Shown here: positions 1-8,316 of the stretch, piece by piece
Layout of the letters: each line of letters opens with the position of its first letter
Numbering within the stretch: the first letter of the stretch is position 1
Source: CAKZLS01 sp963786305
Lineage (GTDB): Bacteria > Pseudomonadota > Alphaproteobacteria > Rhodospirillales > Defluviicoccaceae
NCBI GenBank assembly: GCA_963786305.1
Contig: CAWAYL010000014.1
Coordinates: forward strand, 1 to 64,000
Length of the DNA stretch: 64,000 bases
Reading direction: 5' to 3'
The notes under the pieces: generated by a model
What the model saw: only the letters and a program-made list of their open reading frames with translations
The model's database searches: none
What the model was told of the DNA's origin: nothing
Made by a program: the position numbers and the translations under genes

Positions 1-96
1 CTCCGGGGAAGGCCGTCTTCCGGGTGAAGCGGTGATGTGGCCTGATCTGGCATTGGTGCAAGCTGCGGTGTTTGCACCGATGCAAGAGAGGGTGCG

Positions 97-501
97 ATGT
101 CGCAGGTTCATATCATCACGGGTCCCGAGCGGCGGCGTCGGTGGAGCGACGAGCAGAAGCGGGCGGTTGTCGCTGCGGCGTTTGCGCCCGGGGCGGTGGT
201 TTCGGAGGTGGCGCGCAGAGCCGATATCTGTACCAGCCTGATCTATCGGTGGCGGCGGGAGTTTGGTTCGGCGCCGGGCGGGTTTGCCGAGGTGATCGTG
301 GCGCCGGTCGGTCATGGTGGTGGGGAGCTGCGCTGCCGTTCGGCGGCGTCTCCCGTGGAGACGGGGCGAACTGCTTTCGCGGACGCGCCGGCCGTGTCGT
401 CGATCGAGGTCGCGTTCAGCGGTAGGTCCCACGTCCGCATTCCCGCATCGATCCCGCCGGACTTGGCTGCGGCGGTGATCAAGGCTCTGATTGGGCGATG
501 A
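97..501 (+). CDS. tnpA: IS66 family TnpA (orf1)
   Basis: First of the three IS66 transposition genes. The 134-residue product opens with a basic helix-turn-helix segment (RRRWSDEQKRAVV, then ARRADICTSLIYRWRREF at about residues 40-57), as expected for the DNA-binding accessory protein of IS66 elements. Its stop overlaps the tnpB start (ATGA at 498-501), the usual IS66 translational coupling. This copy is complete, but the following tnpB and tnpC are broken, so the element cannot move by itself. Family assignment rests on the HTH together with the tnpA-tnpB-tnpC order. Confidence 0.85.
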   Translation: MSQVHIITGPERRRRWSDEQKRAVVAAAFAPGAVVSEVARRADICTSLIYRWRREFGSAPGGFAEVIVAPVGHGGGELRCRSAASPVETGRTAFADAPAVSSIEVAFSGRSHVRIPASIPPDLAAAVIKALIGR

Positions 502-650
502 TCCCGGTTCCCTCCGGGGTGCGGGTGTGGTTGGCGACCGGGGTCACCGACATGCGCCGGGGGATGAACGGGTTGACGCTGCAAGTGCAGGAGGCGATGG
601 GGCGCGATCCCCATGGCGGCGATCTTTACGTGTTCAGGGGCCGTCGCGGG
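498..650 (+). pseudogene. tnpB: IS66 tnpB, 5' fragment
   Basis: The reading frame gives MIPVPSGVRVWLATGVTDMR and continues to DLYVFRGRRG, the conserved N-terminal half of IS66 TnpB (IS66 orf2). It stops matching at about 650, where unrelated sequence begins. The missing second half reappears in the same orientation at 3260-3456. One gene has therefore been split by a 2.6 kb insertion. Confidence 0.85.
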
Positions 651-678
651 AGTCGTGTGACATAGTACATCTCTCCGT

Positions 679-1185
679 TCAGAAGCCCGGCAGCTTGAGT
701 GTCTTATCCTCTTGATAACGCCGGTAATATTTGGGTCGACGGCCGATGATTTCGCGGACGCCTGTCTTGACCGCCTCGGTTTCGAGGGCGGCGACGGGGA
801 TTTGCCAGGGGGCCGAGGGCAGCAGCTGGGTTGCGGGAAGAACGCCCGCGCGGATGAGCTTCTGCACCGAGCCGACGCAGATCCCGAGCCGCGTCGCGGT
901 CTCGTCGGCGCTGATCGTCTCGGCACGCTGCGACGTCGGATCGAAGGGCGCGATCCCGAGCCGCTCCCGAAGCTCGCGCACGCGGACGGTGGTCCATGCC
1001 TTACCGTCGGACGGTTTGCAGCGCATCCGGTTCATCGTGACGGCCACCTCCCGGTCCGGCCATTGGCCGCCGAGTTTTCGGATCACCTCCACCGGGCTGG
1101 GATGGCGATCGTGCGGATAGCGTCCGCACCGGACCCGGGACACCCGCAACTCGGTGTGGCGGCCACCGTTCCAGTGAATGGTCAC
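679..1185 (-). CDS. Recombinase C-terminal segment with HTH, separate ORF
   Basis: The 168-residue product begins TIHWNGGRHTELRV, a motif that in related large serine recombinases directly follows the coiled-coil segment of the same polypeptide. A helix-turn-helix (ETATRLGICVGSVQKLIRAG, about residues 93-112) and a PWQIP segment follow. It starts with GTG at 1185 inside the stop of the upstream recombinase (TCGTGAC), so the two frames overlap by four bases. Either the protein is naturally split and translationally coupled, or a one-base frameshift has cut a single gene. Probable role: DNA recognition at the attachment sites. Confidence 0.6.
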   Translation of the reverse strand: MTIHWNGGRHTELRVSRVRCGRYPHDRHPSPVEVIRKLGGQWPDREVAVTMNRMRCKPSDGKAWTTVRVRELRERLGIAPFDPTSQRAETISADETATRLGICVGSVQKLIRAGVLPATQLLPSAPWQIPVAALETEAVKTGVREIIGRRPKYYRRYQEDKTLKLPGF

Positions 1186-2774
1186 GATCGGCTTCGTTCG
1201 TCGAACTCATCCAGGTCGATGACGACTTCACGGATGAGGATATGGGTGATCCGCTGCTTTGTTCGGGCATCCGTACCGGGTGCGTTCCAGGTGGTCGGCA
1301 GGTCGCGAGCAAGCGCCATCAGCGCTGCTCGATCGACCTGCGGGCGAAGCGCGGCAGCGGAATCGTGACGGGCAATCCGCTCCTCGAGATGGAGAACCCG
1401 TTCCAGCGCCGTGTTCCAGCGGGTTTCGAGTTCGCGCGCGACCAGCCGCTTCGTCGGATCGACCACCTCGTAGCGGCGGGCGGCCAGGGAGGCTTCGTAC
1501 CGCGCTTCCTCGAGTTCCCGGCAGAGCGCTTGCCGGACCTCGTTATCGGCTTTCACCGATTGATCGGCGGCCTGGATCGCGGCTTCGATCGCGTGCTCCG
1601 AGACGGCGTCGACGATCTGCGCGGCGACGGCGCGATCGACCCGGACGCCGCCGATGCCGATGCACAGCCATCCGCCGACATGGCTGTCGTCGCCCCGGCA
1701 GTGGTAGCGGTGGGCATGGCCCGATCGCGAGCCATAGAACACCCGCATGGTCCGGCCGCAACGGCCGCAGCGCACCAAGCCGGTCAGCAACGCCCGACCG
1801 CCGCGAGCCGACTTCCGATCGGTACGGCGCTGCATATGGGCGTTCTCCGAGATCAGCTTCTGATTCGCCTCGTATTGCTCCCAGCTGATGTATCCGGGAT
1901 GGTGATCACGCAACAGAACATTCCACGTGGCCATCGGCTTCGAATGTCCGGTGGTCTTGCGGGCCCGTCCGTCGACGACACGGGTACGCTGGGTTGTCCG
2001 GCCGAACACGTAGGCGCCGGCATAGATCGGATGCCTCAGGATCTGCAGCACCGTGTGGTAGGCGGCCGGCCGCCACTCGATCTTGCAGACGCTGAGATTG
2101 CGGCGGGTAACCGGCAGTTGCAGCGCCAAGTCCTGCGCCCAAAGCAGAACCTGACGCGCGCTGCCGAGCTCCTGGAACTTCTCGAACAGGAGCCGGATGA
2201 CGCCGCCGACCCTTTCGTCGGGATCCATCTCGATCTGTCCGATCTCGTTCCAGCAATAGCCCGGCGGCAGGATGAACCGCAGCTCGCCGCGCAGCGCCTT
2301 CGAATCCCGTGCTGCGAGCCCGCGCTGGCGGAGGAGACTCAGCTCGTACTCGGACATGGTACCCTTCAGCCCCAACAGGAGGCGGTCATTGACCAGGCGT
2401 GGATCGTACGTTCCGTCGGGATCGATCACCAGCGTTCCGACCAGGGCGCAGAGATCGATCAGGTGGTGCCAGTCGCGACCGTTGCGAGCGAGGCGGGACG
2501 CCTCGATGCAGAACACGGCACCGATCGATCCGGAGCAGACCGAGGCCACCAGCTTCTGGAATCCGGGCCGCTCCACCAGCCCGGATCCGGAGCGTCCCAG
2601 ATCGTCATCGATCACCATGACCGAGGCGAATCCGAGCGATCGCGCCGAATCGGCCAACGCATATTGTCGGCGCTGGCTCTCGGTATGCTCCGCAACCTGC
2701 CCCATGGTCGATTGGCGCACATAGACCACCGCGCCGCGGCGGAGGTGATCAGGCGTGATCTTCGGATGCATCAC
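1182..2774 (-). CDS. Large serine recombinase (resolvase/invertase family)
   Basis: The 530-residue protein has an N-terminal resolvase domain with the nucleophile in YVRQSTMGQ (Ser about residue 22), then arginine-rich catalytic motifs (EASRLARNGRDWHHL, about 130-145). A recombinase domain and a zinc beta-ribbon follow (RCGRCGRTMRV with a later YHCRG, about 335-365), then a coiled-coil tail. This architecture is that of site-specific integrases that move elements by strand exchange through a phosphoserine. The first ATG pair at 2774/2771 overlaps the upstream 62-residue gene by 26 bp, suggesting one operon. It ends DEFDERSRS where other members continue into IHW-GG-H, which here is the next ORF. 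Confidence 0.9.
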   Translation of the reverse strand: MMHPKITPDHLRRGAVVYVRQSTMGQVAEHTESQRRQYALADSARSLGFASVMVIDDDLGRSGSGLVERPGFQKLVASVCSGSIGAVFCIEASRLARNGRDWHHLIDLCALVGTLVIDPDGTYDPRLVNDRLLLGLKGTMSEYELSLLRQRGLAARDSKALRGELRFILPPGYCWNEIGQIEMDPDERVGGVIRLLFEKFQELGSARQVLLWAQDLALQLPVTRRNLSVCKIEWRPAAYHTVLQILRHPIYAGAYVFGRTTQRTRVVDGRARKTTGHSKPMATWNVLLRDHHPGYISWEQYEANQKLISENAHMQRRTDRKSARGGRALLTGLVRCGRCGRTMRVFYGSRSGHAHRYHCRGDDSHVGGWLCIGIGGVRVDRAVAAQIVDAVSEHAIEAAIQAADQSVKADNEVRQALCRELEEARYEASLAARRYEVVDPTKRLVARELETRWNTALERVLHLEERIARHDSAAALRPQVDRAALMALARDLPTTWNAPGTDARTKQRITHILIREVVIDLDEFDERSRS

Positions 2775-2937
2775 TTGCCTCCCGCCAGACCGTTACCGCC
2801 TTGTTTTGTTTGCCGAGCGCTTCCAGAAGCAGATCGGCCAGAGCCTGCACCAGTTCCTTTGGTGCGTGCTGCGCCGGTCGGAGTTCTTCCTCGCGCATGA
2901 GATCCAGAACAAGTTGTCTTCGAGTTGGTCTTGTCAT
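2749..2937 (-). CDS. Small recombinase-associated protein
   Basis: The 62-residue acidic/basic protein (MTRPTRRQLVLDLMREEEL at the start, then a leucine-rich helix QALADLLLEAL) lies directly upstream of and overlapping the recombinase. Small proteins of this kind accompany IS66-embedded recombinases in other proteobacteria, but no function is known to me. The overlap suggests co-translation with the integrase. Confidence 0.5.
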   Translation of the reverse strand: MTRPTRRQLVLDLMREEELRPAQHAPKELVQALADLLLEALGKQNKAVTVWREASDASEDHA

Positions 2938-3256
2938 CGCGAGCCTCCTCTGTGTTCGAGGAGGTCAATAATCCGCCATCCACCGGATCTCGCGAGTGAT
3001 CCGTAAGGACAGCCCGCAGCTCGTTCAGCGCGTCAATCCCGATCTGCGGCGGCCCCAGCGACATTGTCGTGCACATCGCCGCGTCGCACATCCATGCCGG
3101 CAGCTCTCGAGATAGGCCGGCGCGAACTTCGACGTAGAGGATCTCGCGGCCTCCCCGCCCGGTCCGCTGACAGAGCCGCAATCGCTCGCCGTGCAGTGGG
3201 TGCCACCGGTATTCGACGACGACAAATTGCGATCGGTATGCTGAATGACGTGTGCC
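2771..3256 (-). pseudogene. DUF5372-like frame at the element's right end
   Basis: The minus-strand frame reads QFVVVEYRWHPLHGERL, then REILYVEVRAGLSRELPAWM and IGIDALNELRAVLTD. The -HPLHG- and -LPAWM-D- pattern resembles DUF5372 proteins, which often precede serine recombinases. No ATG, GTG or TTG start is visible between the element edge at about 3259 and the conserved part, so it may be truncated by the insertion or start at a rare codon. The frame stays open to 2771, but the last third overlaps the 62-residue gene and is probably not real. Identification is tentative. Confidence 0.35.
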
Positions 3257-3259
3257 TTG

Positions 3260-3456
3260 GCAACCTGTTGAAGGTGATCTGGTTTGACGGTCAGGGCGCG
3301 TGGCTGTTTTCCAAGCGCTTGGAGAAAGGCCGGTTCGTCTGGCCCTCGGCGGCGGACGGAGTGGTGGCGATTTCCTCCGCCCGGCTCGGCTACCTGCTTG
3401 AGGGGATCGACTGGCGGAACCCGGTTCGGAGCTGGCGCCCGGATCGTGCGGGATGA
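3260..3456 (+). pseudogene. tnpB: IS66 tnpB, 3' fragment
   Basis: The frame NLLKVIWFDGQG, LEKGRFVWPS and LGYLLEGIDWR is the C-terminal half of IS66 TnpB. It is in the same orientation as the 5' half at 498-650 and joins it without loss once the intervening element is removed. Together they show that the recombinase element entered a formerly intact IS66. Confidence 0.85.
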
Positions 3457-3527
3457 CGGCGGAAAAGTGATCGGGCGGAGCAAGAAAGAACACCACAAAG
3501 CCGCCGAAGTATGATTCTATCGGCGCC

Positions 3528-3920
3528 ATGAACAGCGCCCTATCGCCCGATATCGACGCCCTGCGCGCCGCCCTCGCGGTGGCCGAGGCGCGGGCCGGCG
3601 AAGCCGAAGCCAGAGCGATGCGCGCGGTGGCGGAGGCATCGAACGCCGAGGCGGTCATCGCCGCGCTGAGGCTGCGGATCGAGAAGCTGCGGCGCGAGAT
3701 CCACGGGCAACGCTCGGAGCGCAAGGCGCGCCTGCTCGACCAGCTGGAGCTGAAGCTCGAGGAGCTGGAAGCGAGCGCGAGCGAGGACGAGTTCGCGGCC
3801 GAGCAGGCGGCGGCGCGGACGTCGACGGTGAAGTCGTTTACGCGCAAGAGGCCGTCGCGCAAGCCTTTCCCGGAGCATCTGCCGCGCGAGCGGGTGGTGA
3901 TCGCGGCGCCCGCGGTCTTG
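3528..3920 (+). pseudogene. tnpC: IS66 tnpC (transposase), 5' fragment
   Basis: The product begins MNSALSPDIDALRAALAVAE, followed by a long coiled coil with LRLRIEKLRREIHGQRSERK, then RPSRKPFPEHLPRERVVI. This is the N-terminal leucine-zipper region of the IS66 DDE transposase. It is cut at about 3920 by the end of an IS21 element. The catalytic DDE core is missing from the window, so this is a dead fragment. Confidence 0.85.
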
Positions 3921-4117
3921 TGTGTAGCGCGACAATCAAAGTGAGAGCGTTGCGTCAATCAAGATGAGAATGCCGTCGCCGGCTTGGAATGTAGGGAGGG
4001 CGTAGCCCGACCGGAGTTTCAAGCCGGCGGCGGCAAGCGTCTTTTGGGGCGTTTGTCTGGTGTTTGCGGTCGGCCGGGTATCCCGGTGATTTTTCCGTTT
4101 TGGGAGGAATCGCCCTC

Positions 4118-5632
4118 GTGCCCGGCCGCCACGTAACCGATCACCAGATGAGGCTCTACATGAAGCTCAAAAAGACCAACACGACGGCCACCGCGGCAGC
4201 GAGGGCGTCGATCAGCATTGCCACGGCCTATCGCATCGAGAACGACCCGCGACTGCCGTCACAAAAGAAGATACCGCGCGGACGCCGCCGTGCCGATCCG
4301 CTTGGCCGTATTTTCGAGACGGAAGTCGTGCCGCTCCTGAAGGCGACGCCCGGTATTCGTCCCGTCGCCATCTTCGAGGAGATGATGCGGCGCCATCCGG
4401 ACCTGGGCAATGGTATTCGCCGAACACTGGAACGGCGCATCCGCGCCTGGCGGGCCGTGCACGGCGAGGAGCAGGAGATCATTTTCCGGCAGTCGCATGA
4501 GCCCGGCCGCGTCGGCCTGTCGGATTTCACCGATATGGGTAAGGCCGGCGTCACCATCGCCGGCCAGCCGCTCGATCATCGGCTCTATCATTTCAGGCTG
4601 GCCTATTGCGGCTTTGAGCACGCCCATGTGGTGCTCGGCGGCGAGAGTTTCGTTGCCTTGGCCGAAGGCCTTCAGAATGCCTTGTGGTTCCTTGGCGGCG
4701 TGCCCCGCGAGCATCGCACGGACAGCCTCTCGGCCGCGTTCCGCAATCTCGACAGGCAGGCGCAACAGGATTTGACGCGCCGCTACGAGGAATTATGCCG
4801 CCATTACGGCATGACGCCGACCCGCAACAATGCCGGCATCGCCCATGAGAACGGCGCCATCGAAGGGGCGCACGGCCATCTCAAGCGCGCCATCGAGGAC
4901 GCGCTTCTGCTGAGAGGCTCCGGCGATTTCGACGATCTGGCCGACTACCGCCGCTTTGTCGATGAGATCGTCAGTCGTCGCAACGCCCGCAATGCAAAGC
5001 GCATCGATGTCGAACGCGCCAATCTGCGCCAACTGCCCGACCGGCGAACCACGGACCATGAGGACGTCACCGTGCGCGTTACCTCCTCAAGCGGCTTCAC
5101 CCTGCGCAAGGTGTTCTACACCATGCCCTCACGCCTGATCGGACACCGGCTCCGGGTGCGCCTCCATGACGACCGGCTCGACGTCTTTATCGGCGGCACT
5201 CCTCTCATGACGCTGCCGCGCGGGCGCGCCACACCATCGGGCAAGCACGACCAGGTCGTCAATTATCGCCATGTCATCCATTCGCTCAGGCGCAAGCCGA
5301 TGGCGCTCTTGAACCTCGTCTATCGCGACCAGCTGTTCCCGCGCCAAGCCTATCGGCAAACCTTCGAGGCGCTCCTGGAGCGCCTGTCCGAGCGACAGGC
5401 ATGCCGGATCATGGTCGAACTGCTCGCCATCGCCCATGAGCGCAACTGCGAAGCCGAACTGGCCGGTGAACTCGCCGCCGGCCTGCAGGCAGGGCAATTG
5501 CCGGACATCGCCGCTTTGCGGACACGCTTCGCTCCCGATCCCGCTCAACTGCCCGATGTCGTCGTCCATCTCGCGCCCCTCGATGTCTACGAGGCCCTGA
5601 TCGGCACCGGCCTGACGGGGGACGCGCCATGA
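4118..5632 (+). CDS. istA: IS21 transposase IstA
   Basis: I start at GTG 4118 (VPGRHVTDHQMRLYM) because a GGGAGG ribosome site lies just upstream and the family begins this way. The result is 504 residues. An N-terminal HTH region is followed by the DDE integrase core (GLSDFTDMG, HRTDSLSAAF, and NNAGIAHENGAIEGAHGHLK with the catalytic Glu). A C-terminal beta domain covers LIGHRLRVRLHDDRLDVFIG. It cuts and joins element ends with IstB's help. The stop overlaps the istB start (ATGA at 5629-5632). No frameshift is seen. Confidence 0.93.
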   Translation: MPGRHVTDHQMRLYMKLKKTNTTATAAARASISIATAYRIENDPRLPSQKKIPRGRRRADPLGRIFETEVVPLLKATPGIRPVAIFEEMMRRHPDLGNGIRRTLERRIRAWRAVHGEEQEIIFRQSHEPGRVGLSDFTDMGKAGVTIAGQPLDHRLYHFRLAYCGFEHAHVVLGGESFVALAEGLQNALWFLGGVPREHRTDSLSAAFRNLDRQAQQDLTRRYEELCRHYGMTPTRNNAGIAHENGAIEGAHGHLKRAIEDALLLRGSGDFDDLADYRRFVDEIVSRRNARNAKRIDVERANLRQLPDRRTTDHEDVTVRVTSSSGFTLRKVFYTMPSRLIGHRLRVRLHDDRLDVFIGGTPLMTLPRGRATPSGKHDQVVNYRHVIHSLRRKPMALLNLVYRDQLFPRQAYRQTFEALLERLSERQACRIMVELLAIAHERNCEAELAGELAAGLQAGQLPDIAALRTRFAPDPAQLPDVVVHLAPLDVYEALIGTGLTGDAP

Positions 5633-6438
5633 AGGCGAACGACACCATCGATCCGGCAAGGCTCAGCCTCCTTCTCAACGAGCTGCGCCTGCCGGGAGCC
5701 AAGGTCATGTGGCCACAATTTGCCGATCAGGCCGACAAGGAAGGCTGGCCCGCGGCCCGGTTCCTGGCCGCACTCGCCGAACATGAACTGGCCGAACGCG
5801 ACCGCCGCCGCATCGAGCGCCATCTCGCCCAGGCCCGGCTGTTACCGGGAAAAACCCTCGACAGCTTCGGCTTCGACGCCGTGCCGATGATCTCAAAGGC
5901 CCAGATCATGGCCATCGTCGCCGGCGACGGATGGTTGGAAAAAGGCGCCAACCTGCTTCTGTTCGGGCCGCCCGGCGGCGGCAAAAGCCATCTGGCCTCG
6001 GCCATCGGCCTAGCCCTCATCGAGAACGGCTGGCGCGTGCTGTTCACCAGAACAACCGACCTCGTCCAAAAACTGCAGACCGCCCGGCGGGACCTGGCAC
6101 TCGAGAGTGCGCTCAATAAACTCGACAAGTTCCATCTCCTTATCCTTGATGATCTCGCTTACGTCACCAAAGATCAGGCCGAAACCAGCGTGCTCTTCGA
6201 ACTTATCGGCGCCCGCTATGAGCGACGATCGATGCTGATCACCGCCAACCAACCATTCGGCGAGTGGGGAAAGGTCTTTCCTGATCCGGCCATGACCCTC
6301 GCCGCCGTCGACCGCCTCGTTCATCACGCCACCATCTTCGAGATGAATGTCGAAAGCTATCGGCGACGCGAGGCGATCAAAAGAAAAGGTCCGGGACGGC
6401 CCGCGTCATATGCAACACCCGCCAACACCGCAACCTGA
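5629..6438 (+). CDS. istB: IS21 helper ATPase IstB
   Basis: The 269-residue AAA+ ATPase is related to DnaC/DnaA. Walker A is FGPPGGGKSHL (about residues 110-120), Walker B is LLILDDLAYV, and a sensor motif ITANQPFGEW follows. IstB loads on DNA and directs IstA to target sites. It is translationally coupled to istA and looks intact, so this copy may still be active. Confidence 0.93.
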   Translation: MKANDTIDPARLSLLLNELRLPGAKVMWPQFADQADKEGWPAARFLAALAEHELAERDRRRIERHLAQARLLPGKTLDSFGFDAVPMISKAQIMAIVAGDGWLEKGANLLLFGPPGGGKSHLASAIGLALIENGWRVLFTRTTDLVQKLQTARRDLALESALNKLDKFHLLILDDLAYVTKDQAETSVLFELIGARYERRSMLITANQPFGEWGKVFPDPAMTLAAVDRLVHHATIFEMNVESYRRREAIKRKGPGRPASYATPANTAT

Positions 6439-6573
6439 TTGACGCGCCGCGACAATCAAACTGAAAATACCGCTTGCGCGCGACAATCAATGCCGCAATC
6501 ATCACCACTATCGCGGCACCAGATTCTCATCCAGATTGTCGCGCTCTTCTCTTCCAGATTGTCGCGCTACACA

Positions 6574-7065
6574 CGAACGGCATCCGGCTGTGCGACAGCT
6601 TCATGTGCGCCGCCTTGATCGTCAGCGGCAGCCCCTGGAGCGTAATCGTCTCGTGGCTCCAGTCGAACTGGTAAGCTTCCCCGGGAGCAAAGCTCATCGG
6701 CACGAACGCCTGGGCCGGAACCCGGGCCCACTCGTCCGCCAGGCCTTTGCGAACCGATGCACGCTGTCGTGCGCGCCGTCATAGCCGCGCCCGCGCAACT
6801 CCTCGAACAGACGCTGGGTCGAGCGTCGTTCCCGCCGTGGCAGCTGCGCTTCCTTCTCCAGGATCCCGCTCAGGACCTCGACCCATTCGCCCAGCTTCGG
6901 CGCCGGCTGCACGCCCCGCTCGTACTTGAACTCGGTCGCCTCGCCGCGGATCACCTTGCGCACCGTCGCCCGCGACACCGACAGCGTCCGCACGATCTCC
7001 TTGATCGGCCGCCCTTGCTCGAAATACGCCCGCCGTATCTGACCGATAATATCCACGCCAATCAT
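6574..7065 (-). pseudogene. Truncated istA of a second IS21 element
   Basis: Starting at ATG 7065 the frame reads MIGVDIIGQIRRAYFEQGRP, with an HTH (EIVRTLSVSRATVRKVIRG) and VHRFAKAWR. After about 6735 the match continues in another frame (VPAQAFVPMSFAPGEAYQFD), then stops at the right end of the IS21 at 3921-6573. Upstream, 7100-7120 reads TGTGTCAGTTTCCCTTCC on the minus strand, a plausible left end of this older element. It is both frameshifted and truncated, hence inactive. Confidence 0.75.
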
Positions 7066-7212
7066 CCCCCAACACCCTTCCCAGCCAATCAAGGCTCAAA
7101 GGAAGGGAAACTGACACATAGCTATAGAGGGGGGCAGAGTTGGACGCGAAAATCGCCCCCAGGGGGTCATTATTGCGCGCGAATTTACAGGCTGGAGAGC
7201 TTTTGCGTCCTG

Positions 7213-8244
7213 ATGATCGGGGTTTTCGTGGCGCGGACGGTGAACCTGTCGCATCTGGCCTGCCATTTTCCGGGGCGCGCCCAGACCGCCTCGAACTATC
7301 GCCGCTTGCAGCGCTTCTTTGAGCAGGTCAGCTTCGATTTCGACGCCCTGGCCAAGGTCCTCGTGGCCGTGATGGGGCGCAAAGAGGGACCCTGGCGGCT
7401 GACCATGGATCGGACCAACTGGCGGCTCGGCCGCCACGATGTGAACATCTTGATGATCGGCATCGTTCACCGCGGCATCGCCATTCCCGTGCTGTGGGAA
7501 CTCCTCGACAAGAGGGGCAACTCCAACACCCGCGAGCGCATCTCGATCGTCCAGCGCGTCATCGCCCTGTTCGGGGCTGACAAGATCGCCAGCCTGCTGG
7601 CCGACCGCGAGTTCCTTGGCGACGACTGGCTGGCGTGGCTGCAAGAAGGCGCCATAAGCTTCCATATCCGCATTCGCGCCAACATCAAGATCGCCAACGC
7701 TCGCGGGCGCATGATCAAGGGCGGCGAGCTGTTCCGAGACCTGAGGCCGGGGCAAAGCCGCGTGCTCCGCGCGCGACGGCGCCTCGGCGGATCAGGCCGC
7801 CCGAAAGCCCGGCCCGTCTGGGTCGCCGCCGCCTGCCTGGCAAGCGGCGAGCTGCTGATCGTCGTCACCAATGCCGAGCCGAAAGAGGCCCTGGCCACCT
7901 ACGCCTTGCGCTGGGAAATCGAGACCCTGTTCGCCGCCATGAAGACCCGCGGCTTCAATCTCGAAGACACCCATATGACGAACCAGGAGCGCGTTTCGAA
8001 GCTCGTCGCCGTCCTCGCCATCGCCTTTTGCTGGGCGCACAAGGTCGGTGACTGGTTGCACGAAGCCAACCCCATCCGCCTCAAGAGCCACGAAAGGCCG
8101 GCAAAATCCATCTTCCGCTACGGCTTCGACCTGATCAGGCGACACCTCGTCAATCCCCCCGCCATACGCCAAGCCATTGACCCGATTCACTTCCTCGCCA
8201 CCGGACAGACGCCAATCCAGGCTCCCAGACCGCGATCATCGTGA
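7213..8244 (+). CDS. IS4-type DDE transposase
   Basis: The 343-residue frame from ATG 7213 (MIGVFVARTVNLSHLACHFP) has the DDE residues in LTMDRTNW and LLADREFLGDDW. It also has the IS4-family Y-R-E-K signature in YALRWEIETLFAAMKTRGF. The match appears to extend a few codons upstream (YRLESFCVL), so the N-terminus may be longer or slightly damaged. I could not identify terminal inverted repeats with confidence. The gene sits between the broken istA and the IS1595 copy. Confidence 0.8.
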   Translation: MIGVFVARTVNLSHLACHFPGRAQTASNYRRLQRFFEQVSFDFDALAKVLVAVMGRKEGPWRLTMDRTNWRLGRHDVNILMIGIVHRGIAIPVLWELLDKRGNSNTRERISIVQRVIALFGADKIASLLADREFLGDDWLAWLQEGAISFHIRIRANIKIANARGRMIKGGELFRDLRPGQSRVLRARRRLGGSGRPKARPVWVAAACLASGELLIVVTNAEPKEALATYALRWEIETLFAAMKTRGFNLEDTHMTNQERVSKLVAVLAIAFCWAHKVGDWLHEANPIRLKSHERPAKSIFRYGFDLIRRHLVNPPAIRQAIDPIHFLATGQTPIQAPRPRSS

Positions 8245-8270
8245 AAGAGTCGTGTACCGTGCGGAAGTGC

Positions 8271-8289
8271 ACAAAAGTACACGTTTTTC
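8271..8289. repeat. Direct repeat around the IS1595 copy
   Basis: ACAAAAGTACACGTTTTTC at 8271-8289 recurs as ACAAAAGTACACATTTTTC at 9434-9452, with one mismatch in 19, in the same orientation on the two sides of the IS1595 element. A related TGTACACAAAAG lies at 9371-9382. These AT-rich pieces look like remains of an older element interrupted by IS1595. Confidence 0.55.
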
Positions 8290-8316
8290 TAGGCCAAGTT
8301 TTTGATTTTCCTAGAA

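Larger units (their letters stand above)
650..3259 (-). mobile_element. Serine-recombinase element inserted in IS66 tnpB
   Basis: TnpB reads ...FRGRRG up to about 650 and resumes as NLLKVIWFDGQG from about 3260, so the DNA between is an insertion. Its cargo is all on the minus strand: a DUF5372-like frame, a 62-residue protein, a large serine recombinase and a C-terminal recombinase-type HTH protein. I see no obvious terminal inverted repeats or target duplication, which fits serine-recombinase integration. The boundaries are set only by where TnpB similarity stops and restarts, so they are accurate to a few bases. Confidence 0.75.
3921..6573 (+). mobile_element. Complete IS21 family element
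   Basis: A perfect 17-bp inverted repeat, TGTGTAGCGCGACAATC at 3921-3937 and its complement at 6557-6573, bounds istA and istB. Short related copies (GCGACAATCAA, CAGATTGTCGCGC) lie just inside both ends, the multiple transposase sites typical of IS21. The left flank is IS66 tnpC and the right flank is an unrelated istA fragment on the minus strand. No target duplication is visible, so deletion or recombination after insertion is likely. Confidence 0.9.

Noticed and set aside
1242..2900. Long plus-strand open frame opposite the serine recombinase
   Set aside because: Its composition is that of an antisense frame in high-GC DNA with no recognisable domain; the minus strand encodes a clear recombinase.
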